From assembly GCA_003220435.1 (NCBI GenBank), contig QHSL01000066.1:1-64000 (forward strand): 64,000 bases of DNA. The letters run 5' to 3'. The position numbers were made by a program, and so were the translations under genes. This stretch comes from Candidatus Rokuibacteriota bacterium. Lineage in GTDB: Bacteria > Methylomirabilota > Methylomirabilia > Rokubacteriales > CSP1-6. Shown one piece after another: positions 33,430 to 43,798 of the stretch (position 1 is the first letter of the stretch; the number at the start of each line of letters is the position of its first letter). Below the pieces are notes generated by a model, which was not told the DNA's origin, made no database searches, and was given only the letters and a program-made list of their open reading frames with translations.

Positions 33430-33888
33430 CTACGCGAGATCGCGGCCCGAGCGGGTCAGGAGACGATCGAGGTGATTGGCGAAGCGCTGCCGGTCGCTCT
33501 GATTGAATGGCGCCGGGCCGCCGAGGATATCGCCGGTGGACCGCAGCTCCTGCATGAGATTGCGCACGGCCAGACGCTCACGGACGTTGTCCTCCGTATA
33601 CAGCTCTCCTCGCGGGTCGAGCGCGTGAGCTCTCCGCCCGATCACCTCGGCGGCCAGGGGTATGTCGGCCGTGATCACCAGGTCGCCGGGCTGGATCTGC
33701 TCGATGATCGAATGGTCGGCGACGTTGAAGCCCTTTGCCACGCGGACGCTCTTGATGAAAGGGGATGGCGGGACGCGAAGCAGCGTGTTGGCGACCAGCG
33801 TCGTCAGCACCTGCGCGCGCTCGGCAGCGCGGAACAGGATCTCCTTGATGACCTGGGGGCACGCATCGGCGTCGACCCAGATCTGCAC
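33430..33888 (-). CDS. yaiI: YaiI/YqxD-family (UPF0178) PIN-like protein
   Basis: The 152-residue protein matches UPF0178 from its first residues: [57 protein letters not shown] and the C-terminal [23 protein letters not shown]. The fold is related to PIN/NYN nucleases, with acidic residues in VDADACP and ITADIP. Its biological role is not settled. It is monocistronic and convergent with the cupin gene. Confidence 0.95.
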   Translation of the reverse strand: MQIWVDADACPQVIKEILFRAAERAQVLTTLVANTLLRVPPSPFIKSVRVAKGFNVADHSIIEQIQPGDLVITADIPLAAEVIGRRAHALDPRGELYTEDNVRERLAVRNLMQELRSTGDILGGPAPFNQSDRQRFANHLDRLLTRSGRDLA

Positions 33889-33902
33889 TCAGCGCCTTCC
33901 CA

Positions 33903-34166
33903 CTAGCGCGCGCCGATCGTGTCGGCGACGAGCCGGCACATGTCGACCCCGGCCATCCTGAGATCGTAGGTCGCACACCCGCTGAAGACCGGATTGTCCG
34001 CAATGTCTTCTTCATTCACTCGAGCCGGGTCCAGTCCGAAGACGGAGGCGTAAGAGCAGACGACATAGCCGATGTAGCCGGTGGCGAGGCGCGGCTTGCC
34101 GGGTCGTGTAACGCAGCCGGAGACGGCCAGGAGGACCAGCACACCTGCGATCCAGAGGGTGGGCAT
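33903..34166 (-). CDS. Small lipoprotein, hypothetical
   Basis: The 87-residue protein has a signal with lipobox AVSGC (C18), followed by VTRPGKPRLATGYIGYVVCSYASVFGLDPARVNEEDIADNPVFSGCATYDLRMAGVDMC. Three further Cys could pair in the periplasm. I do not recognise a family. An upstream in-frame ATG (MGARM) four codons earlier is possible. It lies 14 nt upstream of yaiI on the same strand and may be cotranscribed. Confidence 0.6.
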   Translation of the reverse strand: MPTLWIAGVLVLLAVSGCVTRPGKPRLATGYIGYVVCSYASVFGLDPARVNEEDIADNPVFSGCATYDLRMAGVDMCRLVADTIGAR

Positions 34167-34296
34167 GCGTGCTCCCATCCCTGTGACTATATAGGACGAG
34201 CGCGTCGCCTGACGGCAGCCGTGGGGGGATGGCGATCTGGTAGTAGACTCGGCGGCAAGCTCTCGAGCCGCTACGCCGGAAGGGAGAACATACCCG

Positions 34297-35694
34297 ATGA
34301 CTACGATCGATCCCGTGTGGGCGACCGTCGCCGAACTGTCCCGCGCGTTCGGCGCGCGCACGCTTTCGCCCGTCGACGCCGTCGAGGCACTGATCGGCCG
34401 GATCCGCCGGCGCAACCCGGTCCTGCACGCGTACATCGCGGTGTACGAGGCCGAGGCGCGGCTGGCTGCGGAAGCCGCGGACAAGGCCATTCGTTCCGGC
34501 CATCGCGTCGGACCGCTCCACGGCGTGCCCATCGCGCTCAAGGATCTCGTCGATCTCGAGGGGCGCATTACCACGGGCGGGTCGAAGGTGTGGGCCGAGC
34601 GTGTGTCGCCGGTCACCGCGACGCTCGCCGAGCGGCTCATCGCTGCCGGCATGATCATCCTCGGCAAGACGCACACGGTCGAGTTCGCCATGGGCAGCTG
34701 GGGCACCAACACGCACATGGGCGCTCCGCGCAATCCGTGGGATCTCAAGGTGCATCGCACGCCCGGCGGCTCGTCGAGCGGGTCGGGCGTCGCCGTCGCC
34801 GCGGGCCTCGCACCGGTCGCGATCGGCACCGATACCGGCGGCTCCGTGCGCATTCCCGCGGCCTGGTGCGGCATCGTGGGGCTCAAGGTGACGGCGGGAC
34901 GAATCAGCACCTACGGTGTGCTGCCGCTCAGCTCGACGCTCGACACGCCTGGACCGCTGGCGCGCTCGGTCGAGGACGCCGCGCTGATCTATCGCGCGCT
35001 CAGCGGTCCTGACCCGAGGGATCCACAGACCCTCGCGTGGGCGCCGACCGATCCACTTCCCGCCCTCCGACGCGGCGTCGCGGGTCTGCGGTTGGCCGTC
35101 CTGCCCGACGTGGAGCGCACGGGAGTCGAGAAGGAGGTGCTGGTCGCGTACGACGCCGCCGTCGACACGCTCGCCAAGCTCGGAGCCCGCATCGTCCGCC
35201 TTGAGCTTCCGCACCGCCTGAGCGACTACGCGGCGGCGACGGGACGCATCATCGGCGCCGAGGGCTACCGATTCGTCGGCCACCTCGTCGACGACGAGAG
35301 TCTTCCCACGGACCCGCACGTGCGTCCGCGAATCCAGCTTGGCCGGACCATCTTGGCGCGCGACTACCTGCTGACCCTCGCGGCGCGCGAGGAGCACAAG
35401 CGTGCCTTCGCCACGGCGCTCGCCGACGTCGACGCCCTGCTGACGCCGACCGCCCAGACCTTGGCGATCCCGATCGATCGGGCGGACCAGTCGGGCACCG
35501 CCGCGCACTTCACGCGACCGGGCAACTACCTGGGGCTCTGCGGCCTCGCCGTCCCCAGCGGCTTCTCGGCGGATGGCATGCCGACGTCGCTCCAGATCCT
35601 CTGCCACGCCGGCGACGAGGCGACAGCGCTGCGCATCGGCTGGGCCTACGAACAGGCCGCCGGCTGGATGGCGCGCCGGCCGCCGGAGCCGTGA
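34297..35694 (+). CDS. Amidase-signature family hydrolase
   Basis: The 465-residue enzyme has the Lys-cisSer-Ser triad of the amidase signature family: Lys in IALKDLVD, cis-Ser in PGGSSSGSGVAVAAG and nucleophile Ser in GTDTGGSVRIPAAWCG. It should hydrolyse a small amide in the cytoplasm. GatA is unlikely because no gatB or gatC is adjacent. Substrate is unknown. AGGGAGAA precedes the ATG. It is convergent with the leuD gene, which ends 16 nt away. It is one of three amidase genes in the window; this one is intact. Confidence 0.93.
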   Translation: MTTIDPVWATVAELSRAFGARTLSPVDAVEALIGRIRRRNPVLHAYIAVYEAEARLAAEAADKAIRSGHRVGPLHGVPIALKDLVDLEGRITTGGSKVWAERVSPVTATLAERLIAAGMIILGKTHTVEFAMGSWGTNTHMGAPRNPWDLKVHRTPGGSSSGSGVAVAAGLAPVAIGTDTGGSVRIPAAWCGIVGLKVTAGRISTYGVLPLSSTLDTPGPLARSVEDAALIYRALSGPDPRDPQTLAWAPTDPLPALRRGVAGLRLAVLPDVERTGVEKEVLVAYDAAVDTLAKLGARIVRLELPHRLSDYAAATGRIIGAEGYRFVGHLVDDESLPTDPHVRPRIQLGRTILARDYLLTLAAREEHKRAFATALADVDALLTPTAQTLAIPIDRADQSGTAAHFTRPGNYLGLCGLAVPSGFSADGMPTSLQILCHAGDEATALRIGWAYEQAAGWMARRPPEP

Positions 35695-35710
35695 GGAGGG
35701 ACGGGGCGAA

Positions 35711-36310
35711 CTAGAACCCCGCTACGTAGGGGAGCTTCCTCGCCGTCGTCTCGATCGCCGTCCCCGCCTCCAGCAGCACCGCCGTCGAATCCCACGTGCC
35801 GCCCACGAGCTGGTTGCGTGGTCCGTCGGGTACGGTCGCCTTGATCGTGCGGTCGCCGAAGCGCACCTCTTGCTTCTCGACATCCACCGCCACCGGCGAC
35901 TGCGGCGAGCGGCTGATCTCGCGCTGCAGCAGTTCGAGATCAGCCTGCGAGGCGACCAGGCACGGAATCCCCAGCATCACGCAGTTGCCGAAGAAGATCT
36001 CGCCGAAGGAGCCGCCGACGATGGCCGCGATGCCCCAGCGCATCAGCGCCTGAGGCGCGTGCTCACGCGACGACCCACAGCCGAAGTTCTGGCCGACCAC
36101 CAGCACGGACGCGCCCTTGTACACCGGAGAGTTGAACGGGTGCTCGGGGTTCTGCTTCTTCGCGTCCTCGAAGACGTGCTCGCCCATGGTCTGGAAGGTC
36201 ACTTCCTTGAGGAAGCGCGCTGGAATGATGCGGTCGGTGTCGATGTCGTTTCCCGGCAACGGAATCCCGCGGCCGGTCATCTGGCGCCGCTTGTAGTCGG
36301 TCGTATTCAT
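35711..36310 (-). CDS. leuD: 3-isopropylmalate dehydratase small subunit
   Basis: The 199-residue subunit shows [17 protein letters not shown] near the start and the swivel-domain signature [17 protein letters not shown], followed by [17 protein letters not shown]. With LeuC it isomerises 2- to 3-isopropylmalate in leucine biosynthesis. The ATG overlaps the leuC stop (ATGA), giving coupled translation. No leuA or leuB is adjacent. Confidence 0.96.
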   Translation of the reverse strand: MNTTDYKRRQMTGRGIPLPGNDIDTDRIIPARFLKEVTFQTMGEHVFEDAKKQNPEHPFNSPVYKGASVLVVGQNFGCGSSREHAPQALMRWGIAAIVGGSFGEIFFGNCVMLGIPCLVASQADLELLQREISRSPQSPVAVDVEKQEVRFGDRTIKATVPDGPRNQLVGGTWDSTAVLLEAGTAIETTARKLPYVAGF

Positions 36311-37710
36311 CGAAGAATCTCCCTCACGTCGGCGACGGCGCCGGTGATAGCGGCGGCGGCGACCATCGCTGGACTCATCAACAGTGTACGGCCCGTCGGG
36401 CTCCCCTGGCGGCCGATGAAGTTGCGATTGCTCGACGACGCGCTCATCTCGCGGCCCACGAGCTGGTCGGGGTTCATGCCCAGGCACATCGAGCAGCCGG
36501 CCTTGCGCCACTGGAAGCCCGCGGCGTGGAAGATCTCGTGCAGGCCCTCGGCTTCCGCGGCCTTCGCCACCTGCTGAGAGCCCGGCACGATGAGCGCGCG
36601 CACGCTCTTGGCGACCTTGCCCTTCTTCGCGACCTCGGCGGCGATGCGCAGATCGGACAGGCGCCCGTTGGTGCAGGAGCCGACGAAGGCCACGTCGATC
36701 TTGGCGCCCTTGATCGGCTGGCCGGCCTGGAAGCCCATATGGGCGAGCGCCTCGCGGAACGTGGGCCGATCGGGCTCGGGCGCCGACTCCGGCGCGGGGA
36801 TCCGCTGGCTCACGCCCACGGACATGCCCGGGTTGATGCCCCATGTCACGACGGGCTCGATCGCCGCGCCATCGAGTCGCGCCACGTCATCGAACGCGGC
36901 GCCCGATTCGGTCGCGATCGATTTCCACCAGGCAGCCGCTTTGTCGAAGGCCGCCCCGGCGGGCGCGTACTGCCGGCCGCGGAGATACTCGATCGTCGTC
37001 GCGTCCGGATTGACATAGCCGAAGCGCGCGCCGCCTTCGATGGACATGTTGCAGATTGTTAAACGCTCCTCCATCGTCATGCGGTCGATCACCGATCCCG
37101 CGTATTCGTAGGCGTATCCGACACCGCCTTTGACGCCCAGGTTGTTGATGATCGCCAGAATCACGTCTTTGGCATACACGCCCTTGGATAGCGCGCCCTC
37201 CACGCGTACCTGACGGAGCTTGGGCTTGGCCATCGAGAGGCACTGCGTGGCCAGCACGTCGCGCACCTGCGTGGTGCCGATGCCGAAGGCGATGGCGCCG
37301 ACGGCGCCGTGCGTGGACGTGTGGCTGTCGCCGCAGGCGATGGTCATCCCCGGCTGGGAGAGGCCGAGCTCGGGGCCGATCACGTGGACGATGCCCTGCT
37401 TGCCCGTCGACATGTCGAAGAGCGGCAGATTGAACTCCGTCATGTTCCGGATCATGTGGACCGCCATCTCCTCCGCCAGCGGATCGGCGTAGGGGCGGGT
37501 CTGATCGGTCGTCGGGATGATGTGGTCGAGGGTGCCGAAGGTGCGCTCGGGCATGCGCACCTTGAGCTTGCCGTCCTTCAGCATCTGGAAGGCCTGCGGC
37601 GTCGTCACCTCGTGGATTAGATGCAAGCCGATCAGGAGCTGCGTCTGGCCCGACGGCAGCGTCCGGACCGTGTGAGCTTCCCAAACCTTGTCGAGCAGCG
37701 TGCGTGCCAT
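36307..37710 (-). CDS. leuC: 3-isopropylmalate dehydratase large subunit
   Basis: The 467-residue subunit belongs to the aconitase superfamily, matching the classic bacterial LeuC length. The [4Fe-4S] ligands are C346 ([11 protein letters not shown]), C406 and C409 ([12 protein letters not shown]). Other hallmarks are [23 protein letters not shown] and [23 protein letters not shown] precedes ATG. It is transcribed divergently from the peroxiredoxin gene across 134 nt. Confidence 0.96.
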   Translation of the reverse strand: MARTLLDKVWEAHTVRTLPSGQTQLLIGLHLIHEVTTPQAFQMLKDGKLKVRMPERTFGTLDHIIPTTDQTRPYADPLAEEMAVHMIRNMTEFNLPLFDMSTGKQGIVHVIGPELGLSQPGMTIACGDSHTSTHGAVGAIAFGIGTTQVRDVLATQCLSMAKPKLRQVRVEGALSKGVYAKDVILAIINNLGVKGGVGYAYEYAGSVIDRMTMEERLTICNMSIEGGARFGYVNPDATTIEYLRGRQYAPAGAAFDKAAAWWKSIATESGAAFDDVARLDGAAIEPVVTWGINPGMSVGVSQRIPAPESAPEPDRPTFREALAHMGFQAGQPIKGAKIDVAFVGSCTNGRLSDLRIAAEVAKKGKVAKSVRALIVPGSQQVAKAAEAEGLHEIFHAAGFQWRKAGCSMCLGMNPDQLVGREMSASSSNRNFIGRQGSPTGRTLLMSPAMVAAAAITGAVADVREILR

Positions 37711-37844
37711 GGGGTTCCTCCTCGGCGCGCGTATGCTGCCTCAGGCCCACCGTGTAGTCCAGTGAAACGTTCTGCACTGAATGGTAAGCTGTGGCCATCG
37801 GCCAACAACTCGTTCACCACTGAGTCGCAACACGGAGGCGCACC

Positions 37845-38504
37845 ATGGCATTGCGGATCAACAGTGAGGCACCAAACTTCACCGCCGAGACCACTCAGGG
37901 CAAGCTCAACTTCCACGAGTGGATCGGCAGCGGATGGGCGATTCTCTTTTCTCACCCGAAGGACTTCACGCCCGTGTGCACGACCGAGCTCGGGTACATG
38001 GCGGGTCTGAAGCCCGAGTTCGACAAGCGCAACTGCAAGATCATCGGCCTGAGCGTCGACCCCGTCGCCGATCACCAGCGCTGGTCGAAGGACATCCAGG
38101 ACGCGGTGGGGCACGCGGTGACGTACCCGATGATCGGCGATCCCGAGCTCAAGATAGCGACGGCCTACGACATGCTGCCCGAGGGCGCGGGCACCACCTC
38201 GCAGGGCCGAACCCCCGCCGACAACGCGACGGTGCGGTCGGTGTTCGTCATCGGGCCCGACAAGAAGATCAAGGCGATGCTCACGTACCCGATGTCGACC
38301 GGCCGCAACTTCGACGAAGTGCTGCGGCTCCTCGACTCCTGCCAGCTGACGTCGAAGCACAAGGTGGCCACGCCGGTGAACTGGAAGCAGGGGCAGGACG
38401 TCATCATCGTCACGGCGGTCTCCGACGACGAGGCGAAGAAGACGTACCCCGCCGGCTTCAAGACGGTGAAGCCCTACCTGCGCTTCGTCGCCCAGCCGAA
38501 GTAG
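37845..38504 (+). CDS. 1-Cys-type (Prx6 subfamily) peroxiredoxin
   Basis: The 219-residue protein reduces peroxides with the cysteine in FTPVCTTELG (C45). The long C-terminal extension (HKVATPVNWKQGQDVIIVTAVSDDEAKKTYPAGFKTVKPYLRF) and TYPMSTGRNFDEVLR place it in the Prx6 group. Sec versions of this enzyme exist in other bacteria; this one keeps Cys. The PutA gene begins 5 nt after its stop, so the two may form an operon that pairs proline oxidation with peroxide removal. Confidence 0.95.
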   Translation: MALRINSEAPNFTAETTQGKLNFHEWIGSGWAILFSHPKDFTPVCTTELGYMAGLKPEFDKRNCKIIGLSVDPVADHQRWSKDIQDAVGHAVTYPMIGDPELKIATAYDMLPEGAGTTSQGRTPADNATVRSVFVIGPDKKIKAMLTYPMSTGRNFDEVLRLLDSCQLTSKHKVATPVNWKQGQDVIIVTAVSDDEAKKTYPAGFKTVKPYLRFVAQPK

Positions 38505-38509
38505 CGTCG

Positions 38510-41500
38510 ATGTGCGCCGCGCCGGTGGCGGTTGGTCGAGCCACCGGCGCGTTGGCGCTCACACGAGCCATGCGCCTCGCCGATCGCGCGGTCGAGCTGG
38601 CCGAAGCGCTCCTGCGTGAGGCGCGCGCCCACCAGACAGCCGACGAGCGCGCCCAGGCGCGCAAGCTCGCCCGCATGATGACCGACCCGTACGGCAAGGA
38701 GCTCACGATCGCCCTCGCCGACCAGGCCTTCCGGAGCCGGCGGCCCGAGCGCATCGCCGATCAGCTCGCCCACCTGCTCGAGCGATACGGCGTGCCCCGG
38801 TACATGGACTGGTGGGAGCGAGTTGCGCTCCTCCTCGGTGGGGCCATGGCGCACTATCTGCCGAGTCTGGTCGTCCCGCCGATCGTGAGCCGGCTGCGTC
38901 ACGAGACGCAGAACGTGATCCTGCCCGGGGAGGAGGAAGACCTGCGCCGCTACCTCGAGGAGCGGCGCCGTACCGGCACGCGGCTCAATCTCAACCAGCT
39001 CGGCGAAGCGATCCTCGGCGAAGCGGAGGCGGCGCGTCGGCTGGAGGCGTACCTGGCGCTGCTCGCCCGCGACGACGTCGAGTACATCTCGGTGAAGGTG
39101 TCGTCGGTCTTCAGCCAGATCGAGCTCGTCGCGTTCCGCGCGACGGTGGCGCGCGTCGCCGAGCGGCTCCGCGCGCTCTACCGCGCGGCGGCGCGGCATC
39201 GGTACCACCACCCGGACGGGCGCATCACACCGAAGTTCATCAACCTGGACATGGAGGAGTACCGCGACCTCGACCTCACGGTGACGGCCTTCCGCGAGGT
39301 GTTGGACGAGCCGGAGTTCATGGCGTTGAGCGCCGGGGTCGTGCTCCAGGCCTATCTCCCTGACTCGCACCGTGTGCAGCGCGCGCTGACGACGTGGGCG
39401 CTCGCCCGCCGGGCCCGCGGCGGCGCGCCGATCAAGCTGCGCATCGTCAAAGGTGCGAACCTCGCCATGGAGCGCATCGAGGCCGCGGTGCACGGCTGGC
39501 CGCAGGCCCCGTACGAGACGAAGCTCGAGGTCGACGCCAACTTCAAGCGCATGCTCGAGTACGGCTGCCGGCCCGAGCATGCCGAGGCGGTGCACCTCGG
39601 CGTCGCCAGCCACAATCTGTTCGACGTCGCCTACGGTCTCGTGCGGCGCGAGACCCAGCACGTCGAGCCGTGGGTCGAGTTCGAGATGCTCGAGGGCATG
39701 GCCAACCATCAGGCGCGGGCGGTGCAGGCGCGCGCGGGCGGCCTGCTGCTCTACGCGCCGGTTGTTCGCGCCGAGGACTTTCACAGCGCGATCGCTTATC
39801 TCGTCCGGCGGCTGGACGAGAACACGGCCCCTGAGAACTTCCTGCGCCACGTCTTCGACCTCGAGCCGGACTCGCCGGAATGGCTCGCCGAGCGCGATCG
39901 ATTCCGCGGCGCGTTCGACCTCGAGACCACGCTGTCCGACGCGCCCCGCCGCACTCAGGACCGGCGGAAGGAAGCGGACGGCGCTCCGGCGTCGCGCCCC
40001 CTCGGCGCGACGTTCCAGAACGATCCCGATACCGATTGGACGCTGGCGGCCAACCGCGCGTGGATCGACGACGTCGTCAGCCGCTGGCGCGAGCGACCGC
40101 CGGATGAAGTTCCGCTACAGATCGGCGGCGACCGCCTCGCGGGAGCGCGGGCCGGGGAGGGACGCGACCCGTCACGTCCCGGGCGCATGGTCTACCGGTA
40201 TGCGCTGGGTAGCCAGGTGAATGTCGATCGCGCGCTGACGGTCGCGCACGCCGGGCAGCCGAGGTGGGCCGCGCTCTCGATCGAGGAGCGAGGCGACCGC
40301 CTGGAGGCGTGCGCGTCCGAGCTGAACCGCCGGCGCGGCGATCTGATCGGCGCCATGATGCTCGACGGGGCCAAGACGGTGACCGAAGGGGACATCGAGG
40401 TCTCCGAGGCGGTCGACTTCGCTCGGTACTATGCCCGCACGCTGCGCGTGACCGCGAGCGAGCTCGGCGACTGTCGGATGGACCCGCTCGGCGTGGTGGT
40501 CGTGACGCCACCGTGGAATTTCCCGCTCTCGATACCGGCGGGCGGCGTGCTCGCCGCGCTTGCGGCCGGCAACGCCGTCGTGCTCAAGCCGGCGCCCGAG
40601 GCGGTGCTCGTCGGCTGGTGGCTGGCCACCTGTTTGTGGGATGGGGGCATCCCACGCGAGATCCTCCAGTTTCTGCCGTGCCCCGACGACGAGGTCGGCC
40701 GCGGGCTGGTGACCGATGCGCGCGTCGGCGCCGTCATCCTCACGGGCTCGGTGGAGACCGCGCGCCTCTTCCTCGGCTGGCGGCCCGACCTCACGCTGTT
40801 CGCGGAGACCAGCGGCAAGAACGCCATCGTCGTCACCTCGCTCGCCGACCGGGATCAGGCCATCCGCGATCTCGTCCGCTCGGCCTTCGGCCACAACGGC
40901 CAGAAGTGCTCGGCGGCCAGCCTCGCCATCTGCGAGGCCGAGGTGTACGACGCCCCCGACTTTCGCCGTCAGCTTCGCGACGCGGCGGCCAGCCTGGGCG
41001 TGGGCAGCGCCTGGGAGACAGCGAGCCGGCTCACGCCGTTGACGCAGCCACCGGGCGCAGCGCTGCGGCGCGCCCTCACCGTCCTCGACGAGGGTGAGGA
41101 CTGGCTGCTCGAGCCGCGCCCGGCTGCGGATAACCCTCAGCTCTGGTCCCCCGGGATCAAGCTCGGAGTGCGTCCCGGCTCGTTCTTTCACCGCACGGAG
41201 TGCTTCGGCCCGGTGCTGGGGCTGATGCGCGCCGAGGATCTCGATCACGCGATCGCGCTCGCGAACGCCCAGCCGTTCGGTCTCACGAGCGGGATCCAGA
41301 CGCTGGACGAGCGTGAGATCGACCGCTGGGTCGCCGGCATCGAGGCCGGGAACCTTTACGTCAACCGCCCGATCACCGGGGCGATCGTGGGCCGTCAGCC
41401 GTTCGGCGGCTGGAAAGCTTCATCGGTCGGGCCCGGCGCCAAGGCGGGCGGTCCCAACTACGTGCTGCAGCTCGCGCGCTGGCGGCAGGTGTCGCACCCG

Positions 41501-42118
41501 GCCGGTGGCGGCGAGCCTCTCCCGGAGTCGTTGGCCGCGCTGCTCGAGCGATGCGTGGCCGAGCTGGCCGACGCCGACGCGCGCGCGCTCGTGCGAGCCA
41601 GCGCGGCGAGCTACGCCCGGGCCTGGCGCCTGCATTTCGGCCTCGAGCACGATCCCAGCGCGATCCGCGGCGAGCGCAACGCGTTTCGCTACCGCCCGTG
41701 CCGTCGCGTGATCGCGCGCGGCGCCACGGCGCGGCGGCAGGCGACGGCGCTCTGTCAGGTCCTGCTGGCGGCGTGCATGGCCGGCGTGCGTCTGACGCTG
41801 AGCCTTCCGCCGGAGTCGGAGCCCTGGGCGTGGCTGGCGGAGTGCGATGGCGTGGAGGTCTCCGTGGAGACCGAGGCGGGGCTCGTGGAGCGCCTGGCGC
41901 ACCCGGGCGACGCGGAGCGCTTGAGGGTGTGGGAGCCGATCTCGACCGCGGCCCGCGCCGCCGCCAACGGGACGGGCGTCACCGTCATCGAGGCGCCCGT
42001 TCTCGCCAACGGACGGCTGGAGCTCCGCCGGTACCTCCGCGAGCAAACGGTCTCCCGCGTTCTGCACCGCTATGGCAGCGTGATGGCGCCCGACGGCAGC
42101 GTGACCGGAGTCGCTTGA
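38510..42118 (+). CDS. putA: Bifunctional proline dehydrogenase / glutamate semialdehyde dehydrogenase
   Basis: The 1202-residue enzyme oxidises proline to glutamate in two steps. The FAD-dependent proline dehydrogenase barrel spans about residues 130-470, with VSSVFSQI, AYLPDSHRVQRALTTWALARRARGGAPIKLRIVKGAN and HLGVASHNLF. The aldehyde dehydrogenase domain spans about 560-1030, with the catalytic Glu in FAETSGKN (E766) and Cys in GHNGQKCSAAS (C800), and NRPITGAIVGRQPFGGWK. A C-terminal region of about 170 residues follows, as in longer PutA forms. There is no N-terminal ribbon-helix-helix domain, so it should not autorepress its gene. ATG follows the peroxiredoxin stop by 5 nt; a later ATG at about 38570 is possible. 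Confidence 0.95.
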   Translation: MCAAPVAVGRATGALALTRAMRLADRAVELAEALLREARAHQTADERAQARKLARMMTDPYGKELTIALADQAFRSRRPERIADQLAHLLERYGVPRYMDWWERVALLLGGAMAHYLPSLVVPPIVSRLRHETQNVILPGEEEDLRRYLEERRRTGTRLNLNQLGEAILGEAEAARRLEAYLALLARDDVEYISVKVSSVFSQIELVAFRATVARVAERLRALYRAAARHRYHHPDGRITPKFINLDMEEYRDLDLTVTAFREVLDEPEFMALSAGVVLQAYLPDSHRVQRALTTWALARRARGGAPIKLRIVKGANLAMERIEAAVHGWPQAPYETKLEVDANFKRMLEYGCRPEHAEAVHLGVASHNLFDVAYGLVRRETQHVEPWVEFEMLEGMANHQARAVQARAGGLLLYAPVVRAEDFHSAIAYLVRRLDENTAPENFLRHVFDLEPDSPEWLAERDRFRGAFDLETTLSDAPRRTQDRRKEADGAPASRPLGATFQNDPDTDWTLAANRAWIDDVVSRWRERPPDEVPLQIGGDRLAGARAGEGRDPSRPGRMVYRYALGSQVNVDRALTVAHAGQPRWAALSIEERGDRLEACASELNRRRGDLIGAMMLDGAKTVTEGDIEVSEAVDFARYYARTLRVTASELGDCRMDPLGVVVVTPPWNFPLSIPAGGVLAALAAGNAVVLKPAPEAVLVGWWLATCLWDGGIPREILQFLPCPDDEVGRGLVTDARVGAVILTGSVETARLFLGWRPDLTLFAETSGKNAIVVTSLADRDQAIRDLVRSAFGHNGQKCSAASLAICEAEVYDAPDFRRQLRDAAASLGVGSAWETASRLTPLTQPPGAALRRALTVLDEGEDWLLEPRPAADNPQLWSPGIKLGVRPGSFFHRTECFGPVLGLMRAEDLDHAIALANAQPFGLTSGIQTLDEREIDRWVAGIEAGNLYVNRPITGAIVGRQPFGGWKASSVGPGAKAGGPNYVLQLARWRQVSHPAGGGEPLPESLAALLERCVAELADADARALVRASAASYARAWRLHFGLEHDPSAIRGERNAFRYRPCRRVIARGATARRQATALCQVLLAACMAGVRLTLSLPPESEPWAWLAECDGVEVSVETEAGLVERLAHPGDAERLRVWEPISTAARAAANGTGVTVIEAPVLANGRLELRRYLREQTVSRVLHRYGSVMAPDGSVTGVA

Positions 42119-42151
42119 CGATATCCCGTTTCCGATGGAGGATCGCGGTCC

Positions 42152-43783
42152 ATGGCTGAGCTTCACGACCTCTCGATCGCCGAGCTCTCGGATCTGATCG
42201 CGGCGCGGAAGCTCTCGCCGCTGGAGCTGGTCGAGGCGCTGATCCAGCGCGTCGAGCACTACGACCCGCAGACGCGCGCCTTCGTCACCCCCACGTTCGA
42301 TCTGGCGCGGCGGCAGGCGCGCGGGGCCGAGGCCGAGATCGCGGCGGGCAGGTATCGGGGCGCGTTGCACGGGATCCCGTTCGCGCTCAAGGACATCTAC
42401 GACACGAAGGGCATCCTCACGTCCGGCCACTCGCGCGTCTTCATCGACCGGATTCCTCGCGAGGACGCGACGACCACCGCCAGGCTCTACGATGCCGGCG
42501 CCGTGCTACTCGGGAAGCTCGCCACGCACGAGATGGCCCACGCCGGGCCGTCGTTCGATCTGCCCTGGCCACCCGCGCGCAACCCATGGAACCTGGCGCA
42601 CTTCACCGGGGGCTCGTCGTCGGGGTCGGGCGCGGCCGTGGCCTCCGGGATGGTCCCGCTGGCGCTCGGCTCGGACACCGGCGGATCGATTCGAGGCCCG
42701 GCGTCGTTCTGCGGCGTCGTGGGTCTCATGCCGACGTTCGGTCTGGTGAGCCGGGCGGGCGTCATCACCAACTCCTACACGTTCGACCACTGCGGGCCGC
42801 TCGCGCGCACCGTCGCGGACTGCGCGCTGGCGCTCGAGGCGCTGGCCGGCTACGACCCGCACGACCCGGGCAGCCTGAGCCGTCCCATCCCCCGCTATCG
42901 TCGGGCTCTCACCGAGGATCTGCGCGGCCTCAAGATCGGCGTTCTCCGCTACCACTGGGAGGAGGATCTTCCCGCCTCCGAAGACGTGCGCAGGGCGATG
43001 GACGCGTCGCTCGACGTCCTCCGCCGGCTGGGCGCCGAGCTCGAGGAATGCCGCGTCAGGCCGCTCGGCGGCTACTTCGACGTGAAGATCATCATCGCCG
43101 AGAGCGAGATCTTCAGCGTCCACCAGACGAATCTCGTCGCGCGGCCCAAGGACTTCGGCGCCGATTTTCGATCCCGCGCGTTCCCGTCCGTGCTGTTCAC
43201 CGCCAACGACTACGTCCAGGCCACGCGCGAGCATCGCCGGATGATGGTGGAGATGGAACCGCTCTACTCGAGGTTCGACGCGTTCGTGACGGCGGGCATG
43301 GGCGAGGCGCCGCGGCTGGCCGATTACCGCAGCGTCTCGTTCTGGCAGAAGCCGAGCTTGCTCACGGCCTGGAACGTCACGGGCCAGCCCGTCCTCGCGC
43401 TTCCCAACGGATTCGGGCGGAACGGGCTGCCCCTCGGCATGCAGATCGTCGGCCGGCCCTTCGGCGAGGAGACGATGCTCCGCATCGGTCACGCCTACCA
43501 GCGCGCCACGGCGTGGTCCACCCGGCGTCCCCAGCTTGCGCGCGGCGCGGCGGCGCCGGAGGTGGTCCCGCCGCCCGTGCTGTCCGGTCCCGTCGATCAG
43601 GTCGACGGAGAGACGCGCGACCTCTGCGTGAAGGCCGCCCGCCGGGCAGGCCTGCAGCTCGACGACCTGATGCTGGCTCAGCTCCTGGAGGGTGCACCGT
43701 ACGCGTTGAGCATGGCGCGTCGCCTCCGCCGCGACCATGACCCGCACCACGAGCCGGCGAACGTGTTCAGCTTCCCGCGCTAG
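42152..43783 (+). CDS. Amidase-signature hydrolase with GatC/AtzG-like C-terminal tail
   Basis: The 543-residue enzyme has the complete amidase triad: Lys in FALKDIYD, cis-Ser in GGSSSGSGAAVASG and Ser in GSDTGGSIRGPASFCG. After the amidase domain (to about residue 465) there is a linker and a tail of about 65 residues (GETRDLCVKAARRAGLQLDDLMLAQLLEGAPYALSMARRL), which looks like the small GatC/AtzG-type helical partner fused to its amidase. The start is supported by GGAGGATCGCGGTCC. The gene follows putA by 33 nt and may be in the same transcript. Substrate is unknown. Confidence 0.9.
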   Translation: MAELHDLSIAELSDLIAARKLSPLELVEALIQRVEHYDPQTRAFVTPTFDLARRQARGAEAEIAAGRYRGALHGIPFALKDIYDTKGILTSGHSRVFIDRIPREDATTTARLYDAGAVLLGKLATHEMAHAGPSFDLPWPPARNPWNLAHFTGGSSSGSGAAVASGMVPLALGSDTGGSIRGPASFCGVVGLMPTFGLVSRAGVITNSYTFDHCGPLARTVADCALALEALAGYDPHDPGSLSRPIPRYRRALTEDLRGLKIGVLRYHWEEDLPASEDVRRAMDASLDVLRRLGAELEECRVRPLGGYFDVKIIIAESEIFSVHQTNLVARPKDFGADFRSRAFPSVLFTANDYVQATREHRRMMVEMEPLYSRFDAFVTAGMGEAPRLADYRSVSFWQKPSLLTAWNVTGQPVLALPNGFGRNGLPLGMQIVGRPFGEETMLRIGHAYQRATAWSTRRPQLARGAAAPEVVPPPVLSGPVDQVDGETRDLCVKAARRAGLQLDDLMLAQLLEGAPYALSMARRLRRDHDPHHEPANVFSFPR

Positions 43784-43798
43784 CCTGCGTCTCGCGAG

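Noticed and set aside
34297-35694. Amidase as GatA of the tRNA amidotransferase
   Set aside because: No gatB or gatC next to it, and the substrate-region sequence looks like a general amidase.
37845-38504. Peroxiredoxin as a further selenoprotein
   Set aside because: The peroxidatic position is a TGC cysteine codon (PVCTTE), not TGA.
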